From Clostridia bacterium (GTDB taxonomy: Bacteria > Bacillota > Clostridia > Oscillospirales > Ruminococcaceae), in NCBI GenBank assembly GCA_003246805.1, contig QKDG01000080.1:1-5640 (forward strand): DNA of 5,640 bases, given 5' to 3'. Positions 1 through 5,640 of this stretch are shown one piece after another. The first letter of the stretch is position 1. The number at the start of each line of letters is the position of its first letter. The notes below the pieces were generated by a model that was not told the DNA's origin, made no database searches, and was given only the letters and a program-made list of their open reading frames with translations. A program made the translations under genes and the position numbers.

Positions 1-1
1 G

Positions 2-865
2 ATAGAAAATAAAGCAGAAACTGAAGTAGCTTTTTTTGGAGGAAGTTTTACGGCAATTGAAAAAAGCTATATGATTTCGTTACTTGAATGCGTGCAGGAG
101 TTTATCGGAATTGGTAAGTTCAAGGGGATACGAATTTCAACACGTCCAGACTGTATAGACCAGGATATCCTCACCCTTTTAAAGAAATATAACGTTACTG
201 CTATTGAGCTTGGTGCACAAAGCATGGATAATTATATTCTTGAACAAAACGACCGTGGCCACACAGCACAGGATATTATCAATTCTTCTGATTTAATTAA
301 AAGCAATGGCTTTGAGCTTGGCTTACAGATGATGATAGGCTTATATAAATCCACGCCTGATATTGATATAAATACAGCAGAAGAAATAATTAAGCTCAAT
401 CCTGATACAGTAAGAATTTATCCTGTTGTAGTTTTAGAGAATACAAGGCTTGGTGAATTATATAAAAATGGTGAATACAAGCCCTACTCTATTGAAACGG
501 GCGTTGAAATTTCTACAAGGTTGATTGAGATGTTTGAGGATAAAGGAATACGAATAATTAAACTTGGGCTTCACGCATCTGAATTAGTCGAGGGGGAAAT
601 GCTGGGTGGGTTATATCATCCTGCTTTCAGGGAACTTTGCGACAATAAAATTTTCTATAACAAAATATACGATGCCGTAAAAAAATCAAAGTATAAAAGC
701 TGTACAGTTTTAGTACCAAAAAATTCAGTCAGCAAAGCAACAGGGCAGAATAAATGCAATATAAAAAAGCTAAAAGAACAAGGCTATGACATAAAAATAA
801 AGCCTTCTGACTTTATTGAAAATTATGATATAATGATTATTGAGGAGGAAGCCACTTGTATTTAA
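2..865 (+). CDS. Elp3-like radical SAM protein, 5'-truncated by window edge
   Basis: This is the C-terminal 287 residues of a radical SAM protein; the reading frame is open from base 2, so the ATG at 71 is internal. Visible residues 8-17 (EVAFFGGSFT) are the GG-containing strand that follows the iron-sulfur cysteines in Elp3-type radical SAM barrels. Further family motifs are STRPDCID (46-53), ELGAQSMD (69-76), RGHTAQD, GLQMMIGL, RIYPVVVLENT (138-148), LGLHASE (188-194) and YHPAF (205-209). The CxxxCxxC cluster motif must lie upstream and cannot be checked. True Elp3 carries a C-terminal acetyltransferase domain; here only about 75 residues follow YHPAF, too few for one, so tRNA wobble-uridine modification as by Elp3 is not supported. 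The family is often named only 'radical SAM protein' and is commonly found just before smc in Clostridia. Substrate unknown. The family call is firm, the function open. Confidence 0.9.
   Translation: MENKAETEVAFFGGSFTAIEKSYMISLLECVQEFIGIGKFKGIRISTRPDCIDQDILTLLKKYNVTAIELGAQSMDNYILEQNDRGHTAQDIINSSDLIKSNGFELGLQMMIGLYKSTPDIDINTAEEIIKLNPDTVRIYPVVVLENTRLGELYKNGEYKPYSIETGVEISTRLIEMFEDKGIRIIKLGLHASELVEGEMLGGLYHPAFRELCDNKIFYNKIYDAVKKSKYKSCTVLVPKNSVSKATGQNKCNIKKLKEQGYDIKIKPSDFIENYDIMIIEEEATCI
819..834 (+). promoter_or_regulatory. Possible internal extended -10 promoter for smc
   Basis: A perfect TATAAT lies at 829-834, preceded by TG at 826-827 with one base between, which is the extended -10 form used by housekeeping sigma factors. 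A 4-of-6 match to the -35 box (CTGACT, 807-812) lies 16 bases upstream. Transcription would start near 841, directly before the smc ribosome binding site, giving a leader of about 15 bases. It lies within the coding sequence of the radical SAM gene, in A/T-rich DNA where chance matches occur, so this is a candidate only. Confidence 0.3.
843..848 (+). promoter_or_regulatory. Ribosome binding site of smc (decides TTG start)
   Basis: AGGAGG is a full Shine-Dalgarno match with 7 bases before the TTG at 856. It fixes the start: the first in-frame ATG is codon 61, beyond the Walker A motif. The site lies inside the upstream gene, where its bases encode part of the Glu-Glu-Glu near that protein's C-terminus. 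Confidence 0.9.
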
Positions 866-3800
866 AATCATTAGAGCTACAAGGTTTTAAATCTTTTCCC
901 GACAAAGTAAAGCTTGATTTTGATAAAGGCTTGACAGCAGTTGTCGGGCCTAATGGCAGCGGAAAAAGCAATATTGCTGATGCTGTGAGATGGGTTCTGG
1001 GTGAGCAATCCACAAAAAATCTTCGTGGTGGCAAAATGGAGGATGTTATTTTTGCAGGAACACAAGCACGGAAAGAAGTCGGCTTTGCTCAGGTTACTTT
1101 GAATATTGACAATACATCAAGAGAATTGATGTATGATAATGATATAGTCAGTATAACAAGAAAGCTTTATAGAAGTGGCGAAAGTGATTATATTATAAAC
1201 GGCAAGAATGTTCGCTTAAAGGACGTTGTTGAGATGTTTATGGATACGGGGCTTGGACGTGACGGATATTCAATTATCGGCCAGGGAAGAGTAGCCGATA
1301 TTGTCAGCAGCAAAAGTGCTGAAAGGCGAGAGATTTTTGAAGAAGCAGCAGGTATTTCAAAATTCCGTTATAAAAAAGAAGAAGCTCAGCGAAGATTATG
1401 TGCCGCTCAGGATAACATCCTAAGGCTAAGGGATATTATTGCTGAGCTTGAAATGCGTGTTGAGCCTTTGAAGATTCAGTCAGAAAAAGCAAAGCAATTT
1501 CTGGAATATTCAGAAAATAAAAAGAAGTTAGAGCTTACAATTTGGATGAATAAACTAAGCTCAATAAAAGAAAACATAAACAGCTTTGAAGAAAACTATC
1601 TTATCAAAACCTCAGAATACGAAAGCAAAGAAAATGAAATAGAAGAAATTGAAGAAGCCATCGAATCAGCCTACAAAAATATGCAGCAGAGCAGTATGCT
1701 AATTGAAAAATTAAGGGGAGATTTAACTGAGATTGAAAAACAAAAATCTCAGGAAAACGCAGAAATTGCTGTGCTTGAAAATGATATTATCCATCTTAAC
1801 AATCTGATAATGTCACTTGACGAAAAGATTGAAAAATCAAAGCTTACAGCAGGTGAAAACAAACTTCTTTTAGAAGAAAGCAATCAGCTTTTTGAAAGCC
1901 TTAATGAGCAGGAATTAGCAAATAATGAAATGATTGCTCAAATAGAAAACGAGTTTGCAACGTTAAGCATTGAATCAGGAGAAGCAGATAAGGAATTTAA
2001 TGAGAAAAACGATGAGCTTAATAAGCTTTACATAAAAAAATCAGAGCTTAGCTTTAAAGTGCAATCCTCGCAGGCGAATATTGTTGAGATTGAGGAGCAG
2101 ATTTCTGCCTTAACAAAAGAAAAAACCGATATTCAGGAAAGCTGTGACAAAATAGTCACCGAAAAAAACGCTCTTTTTGCATCCTGCCAGGAAATTGATG
2201 AAGCTTTAACTGAAAACAATAACAAGCTGAGCGGTTATATAAAGCTGCTTGAAAAAAAGAACGAGCAACTGGCTGAACATAAAAAAGAGCATACATCTCT
2301 TGAATTTAAAATAAGAGAAATGGCACAGAAAAAGCATTTTCTGACTGACCTTGACAATAATATGGAAGGTTTCAGCAACAGTGTAAAAGAAGTTATCAAG
2401 GCTGGCCAGATAGGCAGAATTAATGGAATACATGGCACAGTAGGGCAGCTCATCAAGGCTGAAAATAAGTTCAGCATTGCTATTGAAACTGCACTTGGTG
2501 CAGCAATGCAAAATGTAATTGTTGAAAATGAAGATACAGCAAAAAGATGTATCAGGCTTTTAAAGGAAAATAATTCAGGCCGTGCAACCTTTTTGCCTAT
2601 AACATCTGTAAAGGGCAATGTTCTAAACGAAAAAAATCTTGAAAAACAGGATGGCTTTATTTCTGTTGCTGCTGATATTGTTTCGGTTGATAAAAAATAC
2701 AGCGGGATAATCAATTCGCTTTTAGGAAGAATTGTAATTGCAGAGAATTTAAGCCTTGCCACACTGATTTCAAAAAAATATGGATACAGATTTAGGGTTG
2801 TAACTCTTGACGGTCAGGTAATAAACGCAGGCGGTTCTTTTACGGGGGGAAGTATCTCAAAAACAACGGGTGTTCTTACCAGAAAAAATGAGATAGAAAA
2901 TATCAAGCGAGATATGTTTAACTTTGCTCAGAATTATAAGGATTTAGAGGAAAAGGTTATTCAGTATCAGGCAGAGGCCGACAAGCTTAATATTGATGTT
3001 GAAGGTTTAAGGCAAACTGTTGCTACCGTAAATTCTGATAAAATTCGCTTTGATTCAGAGTATAAATATTTATGTGCCAATTCTGAGCAGATGTCACAAA
3101 AGCTTGAAGGCATAAGCAACAGTTTGTCTTCACTAAGTGAAAAGATAGCAAATCAAAAATCTGTTTTTGAAACATCAACAACACAGTTGCAGGAATGCGA
3201 AAGCCGTATTGCTGAGATTGAAGAGCATATCACACAGCAGCAGGCAGTCATCAGTGAATTTCATAATAAAAGGGCATCTATGTCTGAACAGCTATCAGCA
3301 TTAAAATTCAGGCAGATTGAGCTTAAAAAGGACATACAGGCTTGCCAAAACAGCATTGAACAGCTCAACAAATCAATTGCCGAAAACGATACAGGTTCGG
3401 ATATTATCATCAGGCAGATTGATGAAACAAAGCTTACTATTGAGCAAAAGCAGGATATTATTACTTCAAAAAAATCTATGATTGTTAAATTTGAGAAAGA
3501 AACAGCCTCAATAACTGAGAGCATTAAGCAACAGCAGGAAAATCATCAGCAATTTGAATCAAAGGCAACAGAAAACAGGAATTTGCAAAGGATAAAGGGC
3601 GACGAAAAGGAATTGCTCTCTAAAGAAATTGCTAAGCTTGGCGAACGTAAAGTATCAATTCAGAGGGAGTATGATACAATAATTGCAGAAATGTGGGAGC
3701 AGTATCAGCTTTCTCGTTCTGAGGCTGCTGCATTTGTTATTGAAGTTGACGACATCAATTCAGCACAAAGGCAACTGAATGATTTTAAAGGTAAAATCAA

Positions 3801-4416
3801 GAACCTTGGAAACGTCAACGTTTCAGCTATTGAAGAATATGAAGAAGTATCAGAAAGATATGAGTTCTTATCAAAGCAAATGAAGGATGTCGAAAGTTCA
3901 AAGGCAGAGCTTGAAGCGCTTATCAAGGACTTGACTTATAATATGAAGAAAATGTTCAGTGAAAGCTTTGAAGAAATCAATAACAATTTCAAGAGTATTT
4001 TTGTTGAGCTTTTTGGTGGCGGAACAGCCGAGCTTGTTCTGACAGACCCTGAGAATATTCTTGAATCGGGTATAGAAATAATTGTTGCTCCTCCGGGCAA
4101 AGTAATAAAAAGCCTCAGTTTGCTATCAGGCGGTGAGCAGGCATTTATAGCTATTGCTATTTATTTCTCAATTTTAAAGCTTCGCCCTTCACCGTTTTGT
4201 ATTCTTGACGAGATTGAGGCGGCTCTTGATGATGTAAACGTTGCAAAATATGCGGCGTATTTGAGAAATTTCACAGATACCACACAATTTATTCTCGTAA
4301 CACACAGGCGGGGAACAATGGAAGAGGCAGATGTACTGTATGGTGTTACAATGCAGCAAAAGGGTATATCAAAGCTTCTCAAAATGGATAACAGGCAAAC
4401 TGTAAATGTAGTTTGA
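856..4416 (+). CDS. smc: Chromosome segregation protein SMC (structural maintenance of chromosomes ATPase)
   Basis: SMC is the ATPase of the bacterial Smc-ScpAB condensin; it forms a homodimer that loops and helps separate newly replicated chromosomes on the nucleoid. The product is 1186 aa, full length for the family, starting MYLKSLELQGFKSF as expected. N-terminal head: Walker A GPNGSGKS (31-38), arginine-finger R57 in LRGGK, Q-loop IGQGRV (141-146), and EEAAGISKFRYKKEE near 161-175. Two long A/E/K/Q-rich coiled-coil arms (about 175-500 and 680-980) flank a hinge with GFSNSVKEV (505-513), GIHGTVGQ (524-531) and GGSFTGGS (659-666). C-terminal head: signature LLSGGEQAF (1089-1097), Walker B FCILDE (1114-1119) with catalytic E1119, D-loop ALDD (1123-1126), H-loop H1150 in VTHRRGTMEEAD. 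The signature has Gln where SMCs usually have Arg or Lys (SGGER). Start is TTG, overlapping the upstream gene by 10 bases; the end is a tandem TGA-TAG. No frameshift or missing catalytic residue is seen. ScpA and ScpB are not in the window. Confidence 0.98.
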   Translation: MYLKSLELQGFKSFPDKVKLDFDKGLTAVVGPNGSGKSNIADAVRWVLGEQSTKNLRGGKMEDVIFAGTQARKEVGFAQVTLNIDNTSRELMYDNDIVSITRKLYRSGESDYIINGKNVRLKDVVEMFMDTGLGRDGYSIIGQGRVADIVSSKSAERREIFEEAAGISKFRYKKEEAQRRLCAAQDNILRLRDIIAELEMRVEPLKIQSEKAKQFLEYSENKKKLELTIWMNKLSSIKENINSFEENYLIKTSEYESKENEIEEIEEAIESAYKNMQQSSMLIEKLRGDLTEIEKQKSQENAEIAVLENDIIHLNNLIMSLDEKIEKSKLTAGENKLLLEESNQLFESLNEQELANNEMIAQIENEFATLSIESGEADKEFNEKNDELNKLYIKKSELSFKVQSSQANIVEIEEQISALTKEKTDIQESCDKIVTEKNALFASCQEIDEALTENNNKLSGYIKLLEKKNEQLAEHKKEHTSLEFKIREMAQKKHFLTDLDNNMEGFSNSVKEVIKAGQIGRINGIHGTVGQLIKAENKFSIAIETALGAAMQNVIVENEDTAKRCIRLLKENNSGRATFLPITSVKGNVLNEKNLEKQDGFISVAADIVSVDKKYSGIINSLLGRIVIAENLSLATLISKKYGYRFRVVTLDGQVINAGGSFTGGSISKTTGVLTRKNEIENIKRDMFNFAQNYKDLEEKVIQYQAEADKLNIDVEGLRQTVATVNSDKIRFDSEYKYLCANSEQMSQKLEGISNSLSSLSEKIANQKSVFETSTTQLQECESRIAEIEEHITQQQAVISEFHNKRASMSEQLSALKFRQIELKKDIQACQNSIEQLNKSIAENDTGSDIIIRQIDETKLTIEQKQDIITSKKSMIVKFEKETASITESIKQQQENHQQFESKATENRNLQRIKGDEKELLSKEIAKLGERKVSIQREYDTIIAEMWEQYQLSRSEAAAFVIEVDDINSAQRQLNDFKGKIKNLGNVNVSAIEEYEEVSERYEFLSKQMKDVESSKAELEALIKDLTYNMKKMFSESFEEINNNFKSIFVELFGGGTAELVLTDPENILESGIEIIVAPPGKVIKSLSLLSGGEQAFIAIAIYFSILKLRPSPFCILDEIEAALDDVNVAKYAAYLRNFTDTTQFILVTHRRGTMEEADVLYGVTMQQKGISKLLKMDNRQTVNVV

Positions 4417-4417
4417 T

Positions 4418-4422
4418 AGGAG
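4418..4422 (+). promoter_or_regulatory. Ribosome binding site of ftsY
   Basis: AGGAG followed by 6 bases and the ATG at 4429. It fills most of the 12-base gap after smc and overlaps the second (TAG) of the tandem smc stop codons, which fits translation of ftsY by coupled or reinitiating ribosomes. Confidence 0.85.
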
Positions 4423-4428
4423 AGTTTT

Positions 4429-5337
4429 ATGGGTATTTTTGAAAAGCTCAGGCAGGGCTTAAAAAAAACAAAGGATTCAATGATTGGTGGAATTGAGGGG
4501 ATACTTAATTCTTTCACCAAAATAGATGATGAGCTTTTTGAAGAGCTTGAAGAAACCTTGATTCTAAGCGACATAGGTGTAAATACAGCAGTAAAAATCT
4601 GCGACAGTTTAAGAGAAAAGGTTAAAAAAACAGGCGAAAAAAATCCTGAAAACATTAAAAACATGATTAAGGAAATAATGGTTGAAATGCTTGGCGAGGA
4701 TAAGCCCCTTGACTTATCTACAACACCATCTGTAATACTTGTAATAGGGGTAAACGGTGTCGGAAAAACCACTACTATCGGCAAGCTTTCATATCAGCTT
4801 AAAAGCGAGGGGAAAAAGGTGCTTGTTGCAGCGGCTGATACATTCAGGGCGGCGGCAATTGACCAGTTACAGGTATGGACAGACAGGGCGGGGGTAGATT
4901 TGATTAAGCACAGTGAGGGTTCAGACCCTGCTGCCGTCGTGTTTGACGCTGTTACCGCAGCAAAGGCAAGAAAAGTTGATGTGGTCATCTGTGATACTGC
5001 GGGAAGACTTCACAACAAAAAAAATCTTATGGACGAGCTTAAAAAAATAGCAAGGATAGTAAACACTCAGGCCGAAGGTTGCTCTCTTGAAGTTTTGCTT
5101 GCGCTTGATGCAACAACAGGGCAGAACGCTGTTAATCAGGCAAAGCAGTTTAAAGAGGTTGCAGATATAACTGGAATAATTCTTACAAAGCTTGATGGAA
5201 CGGCAAAAGGCGGAATAATAATTTCTATAACAGAGGATTTAAAAATTCCTGTTAAAATCGTCACTGTGGGTGAAAAAATTGATGATATACAGCCATTTAA
5301 CAACAAGGACTTTGTTAATGCGCTGTTTGGTGAATAG
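4429..5337 (+). CDS. ftsY: Signal recognition particle receptor FtsY (SRP GTPase)
   Basis: FtsY docks SRP-bound translating ribosomes at the cytoplasmic membrane; paired GTP hydrolysis by FtsY and Ffh hands the nascent chain to SecYEG. The 302-aa product is a compact NG-domain form. The start MGIFEKLRQGLKKTK is a basic amphipathic helix of the type that binds membrane lipid in FtsY lacking the long acidic A domain. The N domain helical bundle spans about 20-90. G domain: G1 GVNGVGKTT (107-115), SRP-GTPase insertion motif DTFRAAAIDQL (137-147), GSDPAAVVFDA, G3 DTAGRLHNKKNLM (from 189), ALDATTGQNA, G4 TKLDGTAKGG (253-262) and the closing VGEKIDDIQPF (280-290). GEKIDDIQPF, together with the basic N-terminal helix and no Met-rich M domain, separates it from Ffh. 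Two A8 runs (4462-4469 and 5017-5024) lie in the gene. It sits 12 bases after smc, a gene pair widespread in Bacillota. Confidence 0.98.
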   Translation: MGIFEKLRQGLKKTKDSMIGGIEGILNSFTKIDDELFEELEETLILSDIGVNTAVKICDSLREKVKKTGEKNPENIKNMIKEIMVEMLGEDKPLDLSTTPSVILVIGVNGVGKTTTIGKLSYQLKSEGKKVLVAAADTFRAAAIDQLQVWTDRAGVDLIKHSEGSDPAAVVFDAVTAAKARKVDVVICDTAGRLHNKKNLMDELKKIARIVNTQAEGCSLEVLLALDATTGQNAVNQAKQFKEVADITGIILTKLDGTAKGGIIISITEDLKIPVKIVTVGEKIDDIQPFNNKDFVNALFGE

Positions 5338-5340
5338 GTG
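5336..5340 (+). promoter_or_regulatory. Weak ribosome binding site of rdgB
   Basis: AGGTG with 4 bases before the ATG at 5345; it begins inside the ftsY stop codon (TAG, 5335-5337). It is weaker than the sites before smc and ftsY, and the 7-base gap suggests that ribosomes finishing ftsY feed initiation of rdgB. Confidence 0.55.
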
Positions 5341-5344
5341 CGGT

Positions 5345-5640
5345 ATGAAAGTAATAATTGCGTCCAATAATAAAGGCAAAATAAAGGAAATGACAAATAT
5401 TTTAAGCCCATTCGGGTTTGAGGTTATTTCGCAGTCTGATGCAGGATTCAGCATTGAAGTTGACGAAACAGGTTCAACCTTTGAGGAAAATTCGGCTTTA
5501 AAAGCAATGGCAATTTTTGATATGAGCAAAAACTGCGTTATTGCAGATGACAGTGGCTTAGAGGTTGATTTTTTAGGAAAAGCACCCGGAGTATATTCAG
5601 CACGATATGCCGGTGAAAACGCAACAGATAAGCAAAGATA
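5345..5640 (+). CDS. rdgB: XTP/dITP diphosphatase (RdgB/HAM1 family), 3'-truncated by window edge
   Basis: RdgB hydrolyses dITP, ITP and XTP to the monophosphate and pyrophosphate, keeping deaminated purines out of DNA and RNA; it is cytosolic, magnesium-dependent and normally a homodimer of about 200 aa. The window holds the first 98 codons. Visible family motifs are the nucleotide-binding start IIASNNKGKIKEM (4-16), ETGSTFEENSALKA (41-54) with the conserved Glu and Asn, and the active-site block ADDSGLEVDFLGKAPG (67-82), followed by VYSARYAGE (83-91). These match the E. coli RdgB pattern closely, with D68/D69 as the acidic pair. The ATG at 5345 is chosen because the protein begins directly with the MKVIIAS strand, as in homologues. 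It follows ftsY by 7 bases and is probably co-transcribed with it. The C-terminal half, with the HR-containing substrate loop, lies beyond the window. Confidence 0.96.
   Translation, partial: MKVIIASNNKGKIKEMTNILSPFGFEVISQSDAGFSIEVDETGSTFEENSALKAMAIFDMSKNCVIADDSGLEVDFLGKAPGVYSARYAGENATDKQR

Noticed and set aside
31..37. T7 run as an intrinsic terminator tail
   Set aside because: It lies within conserved coding sequence (Phe-Phe before Gly-Gly-Ser) and no GC-rich stem precedes it.
71..865. ATG at 71 as the start of the radical SAM gene
   Set aside because: The frame is open to base 2 and encodes the conserved EVAFFGGSFT segment upstream of this Met, so it is an internal codon of a gene cut by the window edge.
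1600..2200. Repetitive gaagaa/gaaaa tracts as a DNA repeat array
   Set aside because: They come from the Glu/Lys-rich coiled-coil arm of SMC; there is no fixed repeat unit or spacing at the DNA level.
2235..2762. Reverse-strand open frame of 175 codons across the smc hinge region
   Set aside because: It is antisense to conserved smc hinge sequence, is rich in Ser/Phe/Leu as expected from the complement of A-rich coding DNA, and matches no family I recognise.
4411..4428. Terminator or promoter between smc and ftsY
   Set aside because: Only 12 bases separate the genes, with no hairpin and no -10 box; the space is taken by the ftsY ribosome binding site.
4161..4784. Reverse-strand open frame of 207 codons across the smc/ftsY junction
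   Set aside because: It is antisense to the SMC C-terminal head and FtsY N domain, low in complexity and Ser/Phe-rich; a shadow of two well-supported genes.

Overview
The window looks like chromosomal housekeeping DNA from a low-GC (about mid-30s percent by eye) Gram-positive anaerobe of the class Clostridia. The Oscillospirales/Ruminococcaceae-like lineages are my best guess. The reasons are strong AGGAGG-type ribosome binding sites, a TTG-started smc, the clostridial order radical-SAM gene, smc, ftsY, rdgB, and an SMC signature motif (SGGEQAF) that I associate with that group. The placement is inferred from sequence character, not from a search.

Layout: all four genes are on the + strand and packed end to end. 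Positions 2-865 are the 3' part of an Elp3-like radical SAM gene whose N-terminus, including the iron-sulfur cysteine motif, lies before the window. It overlaps by 10 bases a complete smc gene (856-4416, 1186 aa, TTG start). After 12 bases comes a complete ftsY (4429-5337, 302 aa). After 7 more bases comes the 5' part of rdgB (5345 to the window end, 98 full codons visible). The longest gap between genes is 12 bases. There is no room for a terminator between genes, and I see no RNA gene, mobile element, CRISPR array or long repeat.

How they work together: SMC organises and segregates the chromosome, FtsY is the membrane receptor that docks signal-recognition-particle/ribosome complexes, and RdgB removes non-canonical purine nucleotides. 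The radical SAM protein has no settled function. The genes share an operon rather than a pathway; overlaps and short gaps suggest co-transcription and translational coupling. A possible extended -10 promoter sits inside the end of the radical SAM gene and could give smc its own transcript.

I did not find a new biological system here. The points worth a second look are the possible internal smc promoter, the smc ribosome binding site that is also coding sequence, the uncharacterised radical SAM partner, the altered SMC signature motif, and a strong AAG-CTT codon-pair preference.
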